This document shows, piece after piece, positions 1 to 7,655 of a DNA stretch of 64,000 nucleotides. Position numbers and translations under genes: made by a program. The number at the start of each line of letters is the position of its first letter. Within the stretch, counting starts at the first letter, position 1. The DNA lies in NCBI RefSeq assembly GCF_047470865.1, contig NZ_JAZDRH010000001.1:62001-126000 (forward strand), given 5' to 3'. Source of the stretch: JAZDRH01 sp047470865 (lineage in GTDB: Bacteria; Pseudomonadota; Gammaproteobacteria; Pseudomonadales; Pseudomonadaceae). The notes under the pieces were generated by a model that saw only the letters and a list, made by a program, of their open reading frames with translations, searched no databases and was not told the DNA's origin.

Positions 1-597
1 GTAGGTTGGACAACTATTGATCCTACTTTCGCAGTAGCGCCAGAGCGCATAGAGTTAGGCTTAGAAGCGGCTTTGTCTGGGCAGGAAGGCTACTTAGCAG
101 AATCGCCATTTTCTCCATTGAATTACAGCAAATATGCTTGGGTCAACAAACTGCGAGGTTTCTGGGATAATCTTAATTATCAATGGCAGATAAAAGTACT
201 TAACTTTCAAAGTGATGAGCAAGAAAGTTGGTTTTCAGCGCTTTTTGGTAACTGGAGTTGGCAAAGTATTGCCTTGTTCTTAGTGAGCAGTATAAGCATC
301 ATTATATTAGTGGTTATGTTGTTGATGTTTAAACCTTGGGTGCATAAGTATACGCCATTACAGCGCTTGCAAAATAATCTTGATAAGTTCCTATTAAAGA
401 AAAATCTGCCACGGCATGAAACAGAAGGCTTACATAGCTATTTCGAACGTATTGAGCCACAGCTTACAGTTGAACAAAAAGTAATATTGCTAGAGTTTAT
501 TCGTAACTGGGACGCTTGCTTATACCGTAAATCCTTAGTAAATATAAAAGTATTACGTGTAAGCTTAGCAAAACTTAGGAGAAGTTGGCATAAATAG
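1..597 (+). CDS. tgpA: TgpA-like transglutaminase (DUF3488 family), C-terminal part only
   Basis: This reading frame is open from the first base of the window and ends at TAG 595-597, so the gene begins upstream and only about 198 C-terminal residues are present. The opening residues (VGWTTIDPTFAVAPERIE) match the end of the transglutaminase-like core of TgpA/DUF3488 membrane proteins, with the typical W-x2-x-DPT-x-A-VAPERIE-x-GL pattern. A membrane helix follows at about bases 265-335 (IALFLVSSISIIILVVMLLM), then a cytoplasmic tail rich in charged residues. In P. aeruginosa this family is an inner-membrane protein with a periplasmic transglutaminase domain and is reported to be needed for viability. 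The catalytic triad lies outside the window, so activity cannot be judged. Confidence 0.82.
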   Translation, partial: VGWTTIDPTFAVAPERIELGLEAALSGQEGYLAESPFSPLNYSKYAWVNKLRGFWDNLNYQWQIKVLNFQSDEQESWFSALFGNWSWQSIALFLVSSISIIILVVMLLMFKPWVHKYTPLQRLQNNLDKFLLKKNLPRHETEGLHSYFERIEPQLTVEQKVILLEFIRNWDACLYRKSLVNIKVLRVSLAKLRRSWHK

Positions 598-657
598 ACG
601 GAACCTTTAGCAGATAATTAAGGTCTATTGAAATTATCTATATAAGGTATTTTGCCA

Positions 658-1050
658 ATGTCATCTTTTTTTAAGCTAAGTCTATTTATTTTCTCTATCC
701 TGCTAATAGGCTGTAATGCATTACCGCAAAATACTACGGTGCCTAACAACCCATTAACTACACAAAATAGCGTTTTTTTAAAGGCTAAGGGAGATTCTCC
801 CTTATGGACAGCAGATATTGAAAATAATCAGTTATTTTTTTCGAACACTAAGTATGCACGTTCTTTGACGGAGCTTACATCACGTGCAAACTATGCCTCT
901 GGAGTGAGTTACAGCGGAAACTGGCAGGGCTATGCCTTGGTACTTAATGTGACTAAACAAGATTGTGAAGATAAAAGTGGACGCAATTATCAATATACTG
1001 CCCAAGCCATGTTAGATGATCAAGTATATTCAGGCTGTGCCAGTCTCTAA
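658..1050 (+). CDS. Small lipoprotein with COG3650-like C-terminal domain
   Basis: A 130-residue protein with a lipoprotein signal peptide: a hydrophobic stretch followed by the lipobox LLIGC, so the mature lipid-anchored N terminus would be Cys-18. I chose ATG 658 because AAGGT at 644-648 sits 9 bases upstream; an in-frame TTG at 652 is less likely. After a short spacer, the C-terminal part contains SPLWTA and ends in CEDKSGRNYQYTAQAMLDD followed by GC. That matches the C-D-x-M-S-G-x-x-Y...GCA pattern of COG3650-type domains found in many proteobacterial envelope lipoproteins. It faces the downstream minus-strand cysH convergently. The cellular role is unknown; an envelope location is inferred from the lipobox. 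Confidence 0.75.
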   Translation: MSSFFKLSLFIFSILLIGCNALPQNTTVPNNPLTTQNSVFLKAKGDSPLWTADIENNQLFFSNTKYARSLTELTSRANYASGVSYSGNWQGYALVLNVTKQDCEDKSGRNYQYTAQAMLDDQVYSGCASL

Positions 1051-1066
1051 AGCTGTTGAGAAAAAG

Positions 1067-1810
1067 TCATGATAAATTAACATTGCCTGCATGTAGTCCA
1101 CATTCTTTATGGGTGCTTTCTTCCCACCACCAACGACCTTCGCGTTCATGTTGATTAGGCAATACGGGACGAGTGCAAGGCTCGCAGCCAATGCTAATAA
1201 AACCTCGCTCATGCAAGCTGTTGTAGGGCACCTCTAAAGCACGAATATAGTCCCAAATTTCACTACTGCTCATCTGGGCAAGTGGGTTGAACTTGTATAA
1301 AGGATGCTCTGGAGTAGAAAAGCTTGTATCTAATTCAACATGGGCAACCTGATTACGTGTGCTAGGGCTTTGATCTCGACGTTGTCCTGTAATCCAAGCA
1401 CTAATTGTACTTAATTTGCGTCTTAAAGGAGCTATTTTGCGAATACTGCAGCACTGACTATGACCGTCTTGATAAAAGCTAAATAAACCTTTCTCATGAA
1501 CAAAATGCGCCAGTTCTTCTGCATTGGGAGAAAGCACTTCAATTTTTAACTGATAATGGGTTCGTACTTGCTCAATAAAACGATAGGTTTCAGGGTGTAA
1601 ACGACCTGTATCTAGAGTAAATACGCGTAGATTAGGGTTTATCTTGACTGCCATATCTATAAGCACAACATCCTCGGCACCACTAAAAGATAAGCAGATA
1701 TCATTACCAAAGAGTTCGAAGGCTTTTTTTAAAATCTGCCTCGCAGAGCTTTGTGCAAGGCTTTCATTTAAAGCAGCTATATCAAGTAGACTGGGCATAG
1801 TTAGGCTCAT
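1067..1810 (-). CDS. cysH: Adenylyl-sulfate (APS) reductase CysH
   Basis: A 247-residue enzyme of assimilatory sulfate reduction: it reduces adenylyl sulfate to sulfite using thioredoxin. The N-terminal nucleotide-binding loop is SFSGAEDVV (about residues 41-49). The cysteines of the bacterial APS-type [4Fe-4S] cluster are visible as CC at 120-121 and C209-x2-C212. The catalytic cysteine is C237 in the C-terminal ECGLH motif. The cluster cysteines distinguish this from the E. coli PAPS-type CysH and agree with pseudomonad enzymes, which use APS. It is transcribed divergently from thrH; cysH-thrH adjacency is also seen in P. aeruginosa. Length is normal for the family. Confidence 0.95.
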   Translation of the reverse strand: MSLTMPSLLDIAALNESLAQSSARQILKKAFELFGNDICLSFSGAEDVVLIDMAVKINPNLRVFTLDTGRLHPETYRFIEQVRTHYQLKIEVLSPNAEELAHFVHEKGLFSFYQDGHSQCCSIRKIAPLRRKLSTISAWITGQRRDQSPSTRNQVAHVELDTSFSTPEHPLYKFNPLAQMSSSEIWDYIRALEVPYNSLHERGFISIGCEPCTRPVLPNQHEREGRWWWEESTHKECGLHAGNVNLS

Positions 1811-1983
1811 AGCTATAAAAATTATTGGGCTATGGTAGCAAGCTTTATTTAGAACATTAACTGTGATTGTGCGTTAAATATATACCTGTTAGTTATATAT
1901 CAATAAAAAGCTGTGCTTAAAGATTGCAGGGGGCATTGCAAGTCGTTAGAGTGCATACTTTTCAACCTATTGAGGATGCATTT

Positions 1984-2601
1984 GTGGAAATCGCCTGTCT
2001 CGACCTTGAAGGGGTACTGGTACCAGAAATCTGGATTGCGTTTGCTGAAAAAACTGGGATTGATGAGTTACGGGCTACCACGCGTGATATTCCAGATTAC
2101 GATGTACTCATGAAACAACGCTTACGCATTTTAGATGAGCATGGCCTAAAGCTGAATGACATCCAAGAAGTTATAGCAACACTAAAACCACTTGAAGGTG
2201 CTGTTGAATTTGTTGATTGGTTGCGTGAGCGTTTTCAAGTTATTATTTTGTCGGATACCTTTTATGAGTTCTCTCAGCCACTCATGCGCCAATTAGGCTT
2301 CCCAACGCTGTTATGCCATAAGCTAATCACAGATGAAACCGATCGCGTAGTGAGCTATCAGCTGCGCCAGAAGGACCCTAAGCGTCAATCTGTCATCGCA
2401 CTTAAAAGCCTGTATTACCGTATTATTGCTGCAGGGGATTCGTATAATGACACTACTATGTTGGCAGAAGCCCACGCTGGTATTTTATTCCACGCGCCAC
2501 AAAATGTGATTGATGAGTTTCCTCAATTCCCAGCTGTGCACACTTACGAAGATTTGAAAAAAGAATTTATCAAAGCTTCAGATCGTAAATTAACGCTGTA
2601 A
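1984..2601 (+). CDS. thrH: ThrH: phosphoserine phosphatase / homoserine phosphotransferase
   Basis: A HAD-superfamily enzyme that dephosphorylates phosphoserine and can pass the phosphate to homoserine. I place the start at GTG 1984 (product MEIACLDLEGVLVPEIW...), because GAGG at 1972-1975 is a well-spaced ribosome site and this gives exactly 205 residues, the length of P. aeruginosa ThrH. The open frame runs further upstream to 1924 but that extension lacks family similarity. Visible motifs are the nucleophile motif DLEG (residues 7-10), the motif II serine in ILSDTFYE, a conserved lysine in RQKDPKRQ, and GDSYNDT for Mg2+ binding. Near-identity to pseudomonad ThrH over the whole length makes the call firm. 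Confidence 0.95.
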   Translation: MEIACLDLEGVLVPEIWIAFAEKTGIDELRATTRDIPDYDVLMKQRLRILDEHGLKLNDIQEVIATLKPLEGAVEFVDWLRERFQVIILSDTFYEFSQPLMRQLGFPTLLCHKLITDETDRVVSYQLRQKDPKRQSVIALKSLYYRIIAAGDSYNDTTMLAEAHAGILFHAPQNVIDEFPQFPAVHTYEDLKKEFIKASDRKLTL

Positions 2602-2619
2602 CAAGTTATTCAAAATAAA

Positions 2620-2649
2620 CCAAGCTGGCGTTGTCTAATGCTAGCTTGG
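2620..2649 (+). terminator. Possible weak thrH terminator hairpin
   Basis: An inverted repeat pairs CCAAGCTGGC (2620-2629) with GCTAGCTTGG (2640-2649), including one G-T wobble, with a 10-base loop, 18 bases after the thrH stop. No proper T tract follows, so Rho-independent termination is doubtful. Confidence 0.4.
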
Positions 2650-2686
2650 AATTGCCATTTAATACGTTAAGGAAGAATCAATTAAA

Positions 2687-3294
2687 ATGGTTAAAAAAAT
2701 AAAAACGGAACTTACCTATCTCAAATATGAAAGCGACTGGAATCGGTTAGACATTAATTTTGGCTCAGTCATTTTTAAAATGTCGAAAGATAAAATTTAT
2801 ATCGATGAAACACCTTATGCCTGCAATGAAACATTATCTGAAATTTTTAATTTAAAACTGGATGATGCAGGTTATTTATTTTTTTCAGTAAACTCATATA
2901 AAAAGAAAGTAATTAAGTACCGCTTAGATTGTAATACGGTGGCAGGTGCTGCTGAATTGGCTAGATGTTTAATCAGTGTGCATTCGGGCACTATGATAAG
3001 AAATTCAGCCTATAACGATATTGATATTGTCATTAAAGAAAATAACTACTATGTAGCAATAGGTACACGCCATTTAAAATTATTTTTGCTATCGATAATC
3101 CTTATCGTCATGATTTTACAGAGCGCTTTCCAGAGCCAAGTAAAAAATTTGATTTTACAACGGTTGATATTGATAAAAACATGATTCAAGTTAATTGTGT
3201 TGGTCCTGATTTAAATAATGAGCAATCAGGCCTTGTTGATTATAAATATGAATGGCAGTTAAATTTACCCAAAGAATTAGAATTACATTGCTAA
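2687..3294 (+). CDS. Unknown protein split by a -1 frame change (pseudogene or programmed frameshift)
   Basis: The first frame runs from ATG 2687 (GGAAG ribosome site at about 2671) to a stop at 3184. From about 3079 the -1 frame clearly carries the natural continuation: IIFAIDNPYRHDF..., a charged, soluble segment ending KELELHC at TAA 3292-3294. The zero-frame tail after 3080 is instead an implausible run of L, I and Q residues. Joined, the product is about 202 residues with no signal peptide. At the junction the sequence is T TTA AAA (3073-3079) in exactly the phase of a canonical X-XXY-YYZ slippery heptamer, and a small hairpin, CGATAA-tcc-TTATCG, lies at 3093-3107. I do not recognise the family. 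Its acidic, Tyr-rich look resembles immunity-type orphans, but that is only an impression. A one-base deletion or a sequencing error would explain the same data. Confidence 0.6.
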
Positions 3295-3466
3295 TTGTTA
3301 TTGAAAGCGACCTTTAGTTTAATGAGTAAAACTCAATAATATAGTTGGCTTTAACTGATTAAAAAATTAGTGCAACTCAGTTAATGCTAGCGTTTCATGT
3401 TCATAGAGTTTTCAAATCTTAGCGTGCAAAAAAATAAGCTTCTTTGCATAATGTGCTACCTTCTTG

Positions 3467-5026
3467 ATGAGCATTGCTATGAGTACTTCTGATTACTTGT
3501 TAGCTTTAGATAATGGAACACAAAGTGTTCGTGCCTTGGTTTTTGACTTGCAGGGCAATTTGATTGCTAAAAGTCAAGAGATCTTTGAGGCGCCGCACTC
3601 ACCGAAAAAAGGCTGGGCTGAGCAAGATGCTAACTACTTTTGGATAAAGCTGGCTTATGCTTGCCAACATTTATGGCAACAAGGGATTGATCCTCAATCT
3701 ATAAAAGCAGTATGTGTTACCACGCAGCGTGGTTCATTGGTGCATGTTGACGAAAAAGGCAACCCATTGCGTCCTATGATTCTATGGATGGATCAACGCC
3801 AAGCTTGTGTGCGTAAACCCCTAGGTTCTTATTGGGGGGTATTGTTTAAGTCTATTGGCTTAAGTTCATTGGTAAATTACTTTCGTGCACAATCAGAAGT
3901 AAATTGGGTTGCACAAAATCAACCTGAAATCATGCGTAAAACCCATAAAGTACTTTTACTATCAGGACTTATTAATTATCGCCTAACAGGTAAATTTGTT
4001 GAGTCCAGCGCTAATTGCGTAGCCTATCTGCCTTTTGATTATAAGAAACAGCGCTGGGCTGCTAAGGGTAGCTGGAAGTGGCATGCGATTGCTTTGCGCC
4101 CAGAGCAATTACCAGATTTGCTTGAGGTAGGTACACCGCTAGGAGAGATCACGGAGCAGGCGTCTATTCAAACAGGTATTCCTCAGGGGGTGCCAGTGAT
4201 TGCAGGAGCTGCTGATAAAGCCTGTGAAGTGCTAGGTAGTGGGGCGTTAGAAAAAAATGTGGCGTGTTTGTCTTATGGTACCACGGCAACTATTAATACA
4301 ACGCGTGAAGATTATTTAGAAATTACTCGTTTAATTCCGCCGTATCCAGCCGCAGTTGCAGGGCGCTATAACACTGAAGTGATGATTTATCGTGGTTTTT
4401 GGATGGTAAGTTGGTTTAAACAAGAGTTTGGATTGCAAGAGTTACAACTTGCCGAGCGTTTAGGACTTGCACCAGAAGCGTTATTTGATGATTTAGTCAA
4501 GCAAGTGCCAGCGGGTAGCGAGGGCTTAATGTTACAGCCTTACTGGTCTCCAGGTTTACGTGTGCCAGGGCTTGAGGCAAAAGGGGCTATTATTGGTTTT
4601 ACGGACGTACATACTCGCGCGCATATGTATCGCGCTATTTTAGAAGGTATTGCTTATGGCTTGCGTGAAGGAAAAGAGCGTATTGAAAAGCGCAGTGGAA
4701 CCCCGATTAAATGCTTGAAAGTATCAGGTGGCGGTTCGCAAAGTAATGCCGCAATGCAACTGACTGCAGATATTTTTGGATTACCAGCCGAGCGCCCTCA
4801 TACCTTTGAAGCCTCTGGTTTAGGTGCAGCCATCATCTGTGCAGTAGCTTTGGGCTATTATCCAAGTTATACAGCAGCCGTAGAGGCTATGGTACGAGTA
4901 GGTGATGTCTTTTACCCTAATCCATTAGCGCAAACAACCTATAATCAATTATATCGCCGCGTTTACTTAAAAATGTACAAGCGCTTGCGTGCTTTATATA
5001 AGCAAATTGAAAAACTACCGAAATAA
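3467..5026 (+). CDS. FGGY-family carbohydrate kinase
   Basis: About 519 residues with both actin-fold halves of the FGGY kinases, which phosphorylate sugars or polyols with ATP. The N-terminal phosphate-1 motif is LALDNGTQSVRALVFD (residues about 11-26). A substrate-region motif TTQRGSLVHVDEKG and the catalytic-region ILWMDQRQ follow. The C-terminal nucleotide-binding signatures are SYGTTATINT and VSGGGSQSNAAMQLTADIFG. FGGY members cannot be assigned a sugar from these motifs alone, and no transporter or isomerase gene lies beside it to hint at one. ATG 3467 or ATG 3479 could be the start; neither has a strong Shine-Dalgarno sequence. It appears to be transcribed alone. Confidence 0.88.
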   Translation: MSIAMSTSDYLLALDNGTQSVRALVFDLQGNLIAKSQEIFEAPHSPKKGWAEQDANYFWIKLAYACQHLWQQGIDPQSIKAVCVTTQRGSLVHVDEKGNPLRPMILWMDQRQACVRKPLGSYWGVLFKSIGLSSLVNYFRAQSEVNWVAQNQPEIMRKTHKVLLLSGLINYRLTGKFVESSANCVAYLPFDYKKQRWAAKGSWKWHAIALRPEQLPDLLEVGTPLGEITEQASIQTGIPQGVPVIAGAADKACEVLGSGALEKNVACLSYGTTATINTTREDYLEITRLIPPYPAAVAGRYNTEVMIYRGFWMVSWFKQEFGLQELQLAERLGLAPEALFDDLVKQVPAGSEGLMLQPYWSPGLRVPGLEAKGAIIGFTDVHTRAHMYRAILEGIAYGLREGKERIEKRSGTPIKCLKVSGGGSQSNAAMQLTADIFGLPAERPHTFEASGLGAAIICAVALGYYPSYTAAVEAMVRVGDVFYPNPLAQTTYNQLYRRVYLKMYKRLRALYKQIEKLPK

Positions 5027-5059
5027 CGCAATAACATAGGGTACTGATATACCTAAGAA

Positions 5060-5449
5060 GTGCAAAATTTATATGATAAAATCAATAAGTTGAGAGGCAA
5101 GGTATTGCAAGGCAGAAAAACTGATAGCAAAAGCGAAACTGAAAAACAGGCCTTGGCTTTTCAAGATGTTTTTTATGGGCGAAATGCACATTTCCTACCT
5201 TGTGCTTGGAATAATGAGGAGTCTTTAGGACGAGCGCTGGTTGATGATGCTGGGATCACTGGTAATACAGATGATACAGTGTTTCGACTTGCAATTTTTA
5301 TGATAAAAGAATATTTAGAAACTTACCTCAAGTATGAGGATAATCAAGTGAGCGATGAAAGCTTTAAAAACTTTGTTAACACTATTATTAATAAATACAC
5401 ATTGGTTTTGCTAGGTCGTGACTATTCTTATAGGCGTGATACTCAATAA
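5060..5449 (+). CDS. Hypothetical protein, 129 residues
   Basis: The frame opens at GTG 5060, with only a weak purine-rich site (TAAGAAG) immediately upstream, 33 bases after the FGGY kinase stop, so it may be co-transcribed with it. The product is soluble and mostly helical in composition. It starts with a Lys-rich segment (KINKLRGKVLQGRK), has no signal peptide or membrane segment, and contains no motif that I recognise. The coding-like composition and absence of overlap with a better frame are the main support. A hairpin terminator follows at 5542. Confidence 0.55.
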   Translation: MQNLYDKINKLRGKVLQGRKTDSKSETEKQALAFQDVFYGRNAHFLPCAWNNEESLGRALVDDAGITGNTDDTVFRLAIFMIKEYLETYLKYEDNQVSDESFKNFVNTIINKYTLVLLGRDYSYRRDTQ

Positions 5450-5541
5450 AAGGATTAACATTTATTTAGGTGTATTTTAGAAAGGGGAAAATGCACAGTT
5501 CTTATGTTTGTATGATCAAGCTCAAAGCAGTTAGATTTTAT

Positions 5542-5577
5542 GCGGCGCTTATTGTTGTTATAGGCGCCGCTTTTTTT
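5542..5577 (+). terminator. Rho-independent terminator
   Basis: A perfect 7-bp GC-rich stem pairs GCGGCGC (5542-5548) with GCGCCGC (5564-5570), followed by seven T residues (5571-5577). It ends the plus-strand transcript from 5060 and lies directly after the minus-strand slt stop at 5579. The opposite side has a weaker T-rich flank, so it may also help terminate slt. Confidence 0.85.
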
Positions 5578-5578
5578 A

Positions 5579-7501
5579 TTACTGGCGTAAATCTTGTTCG
5601 TGAAGTTGAATCATTTGTGCAGGTACTTTCAACTTGTCACTATAAATCACCGAATAGGTTAATACGTTTTGCACATACTGTCGGGTTTCATCAAAAGGAA
5701 TACTTTCAACCCATACATCATAAGGAAGATGATCGGCATCCTTTAACCATTGACGCACACGGCCAGGGCCAGCGTTATAAGCAGCAGATGCGAGAATACG
5801 GTTACCTTTAAACATATTTGAAACCTGACTTAAATAGGCTGTACCGATTTGAATATTAGTCTCAGGTTCTAAGGCTTTTTGTGGATGACTTAATGTGATG
5901 CCATAACGGCGCGCTGTTTCGCGTGCAGTGGCGGGCATGACTTGCATTAAACCCATAGCACCTGCGTGAGATTTAGCATCAGCCATAAACCCACTTTCTT
6001 GGCGAGTAATAGCAATAACCCAGCTGGTTAATAAGCCTCGCTGTTTGGCGTTATCTCTAAACTGTTGCTGATAAACAAGTGGGAAGCGAATATCCAAGTC
6101 ATCCCAATATTGCGCGCGGCTAATATTGACGATAGCAGGGAAGTACCATTGCATCTCATAGGCTAATTTGGCTTGGGCAATCAGTTCGTCATTGCTAAGA
6201 TGCTGGCTAATGAAGTACCACTCACGACGCGCCTCAGCAATTTCATTGCGTGCAATAAACTCTTTTGCACGGGCCACCGCAGGAAGGTTGCGGACCTTGT
6301 CCGTTATTTCAGGGCTGAGTGTTTTAGGTTGATTGAGTAAATGGTATGGCTGTTTGACTTGGTCAGCCGATAGAAAGCCATAAAAGTCTCGCTGATTAGC
6401 CACATTAGCGAAATGCTGCTGAATACCTTTATCACTAGGGTTAGCTAGCTGTAACGAACGGGCTTGCCAGTATTGCCAGCGGTTAGTGTTTGCCAGTGAG
6501 CTAGGAAACGCTCGAATGGTCTGATTAGCCGCCTTCCATTGTCCTGTACGCAATAATAAACGGGCTTTCCACTCACTAACTGTATCGTCTTTATAGTTAG
6601 GGTCAAAATTTTGCATCACAGCTAAGCCACGTATATCAAAACGCTTAGCTAAAGGTAAACCAATGGTTTTGGCCAGTGCAATTTGCTCGTGTTCAGTAAA
6701 GGCCAGTTGCTGGCTATAATGATTGAGCAGAGTTAGGGCTTGTTCAGCATTTTTTCGAGCTAGTTTACGTAAGCCTAAGGCAACAACTTGAGCGGTTTGG
6801 CTATCTTTACCGGGATAGTTTTGAGTTTGTGCTATGAGCTCAGGGCGTTGAGCAACCGCTAATAACTTATTGGCTTGAGCTTTATGGCTGGGAATGGTTT
6901 GGGTTAAATAATTCGCTAAACGGTAATTATTGGCATCAATCGCCAGTAAAAAACGCTGCCAACGGTGTTCTTCTGTTTGCTTGCCAGCAGCTGCCCATGC
7001 ATTAAATAAAGGGTCACACGCATTAGGTTGAGACTGTCCTGAAAGCCAAAGTGTATTTGCTAAGCTATAAGCTGAATCAAATTGGTTGGTAGCAAGCAGT
7101 TGCTGGCCTTGTAAACAGTCTAACTCTGTAAAGTTGAGTTCTGGTGAGTAGTACTTAGCAAAGGTCGCCCAGTCTTTTTTGTCAGCCAGTTGTTTTAACC
7201 AACGCATTTGCATCCAGCGAATTTGAGGTAAGTCTTGATTGCTACTAATATAGTGCTCGATTTCTTGATCAGGGGCTGATTTTAGGCGCAACGAAAGTTC
7301 GTCATAAACCAAGTAGGTATAAAGCGGATAGCTACTTAAAGCATTTTTATTTTGCTGGAAAAGACTCGTTTTGCCTTTGGCTAGCTCAGCTTTTGTTTGC
7401 GTAAATAAGCTACGTTGTTGCTCTAATGACAGCGCGGCAGCAGGCAGTGAAATACTAAAAGAAATAGCTGCACATAAAGAAAGTAAAGAAGTCGTGCGCA
7501 T
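5579..7501 (-). CDS. slt: Soluble lytic murein transglycosylase Slt
   Basis: A 640-residue periplasmic enzyme that cleaves peptidoglycan between MurNAc and GlcNAc, forming 1,6-anhydro-MurNAc ends. I chose ATG 7501 because it gives a clean Sec signal peptide (MRTTSLLSLCAAISFSISLP, cut after AAA); the 38 residues in frame upstream of it do not resemble the family. A long alpha-helical superhelical (U-shaped) domain makes up most of the protein. It is followed by the C-terminal lysozyme-like domain with catalytic Glu in ITRQESGF, then GAMGLMQVMPATA and the AAYNAGPGR motif. The divergent neighbour is the Uup-type ABC-F gene, the same pairing as PA3020/PA3019 in P. aeruginosa. Ribosome site is weak (ACGGGTTT). 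Confidence 0.95.
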   Translation of the reverse strand: MRTTSLLSLCAAISFSISLPAAALSLEQQRSLFTQTKAELAKGKTSLFQQNKNALSSYPLYTYLVYDELSLRLKSAPDQEIEHYISSNQDLPQIRWMQMRWLKQLADKKDWATFAKYYSPELNFTELDCLQGQQLLATNQFDSAYSLANTLWLSGQSQPNACDPLFNAWAAAGKQTEEHRWQRFLLAIDANNYRLANYLTQTIPSHKAQANKLLAVAQRPELIAQTQNYPGKDSQTAQVVALGLRKLARKNAEQALTLLNHYSQQLAFTEHEQIALAKTIGLPLAKRFDIRGLAVMQNFDPNYKDDTVSEWKARLLLRTGQWKAANQTIRAFPSSLANTNRWQYWQARSLQLANPSDKGIQQHFANVANQRDFYGFLSADQVKQPYHLLNQPKTLSPEITDKVRNLPAVARAKEFIARNEIAEARREWYFISQHLSNDELIAQAKLAYEMQWYFPAIVNISRAQYWDDLDIRFPLVYQQQFRDNAKQRGLLTSWVIAITRQESGFMADAKSHAGAMGLMQVMPATARETARRYGITLSHPQKALEPETNIQIGTAYLSQVSNMFKGNRILASAAYNAGPGRVRQWLKDADHLPYDVWVESIPFDETRQYVQNVLTYSVIYSDKLKVPAQMIQLHEQDLRQ

Positions 7502-7655
7502 AATAAACCCGTAATAAATAATGCTCAGGAATAAATAAATGCAGCTTATCCTTTTACGGACGCAGTTAAAAGCGTTGAACCTACGGCTTTTCAATAAAAT
7601 CAGGAAATCTTTCACAGACTAGGTACAATGCGCAGCAATTAATAGGAGATCCCCC

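Noticed and set aside
3082..3088. A TTT TTG as the frameshift site
   Set aside because: It does not fit the X-XXY-YYZ pairing rule; T TTA AAA at 3073-3079 fits better.
5470..5811. Small plus-strand frame across the end of slt
   Set aside because: It runs through the terminator at 5542 and then through antisense slt. The C-terminal slt sequence is clearly the real coding strand.
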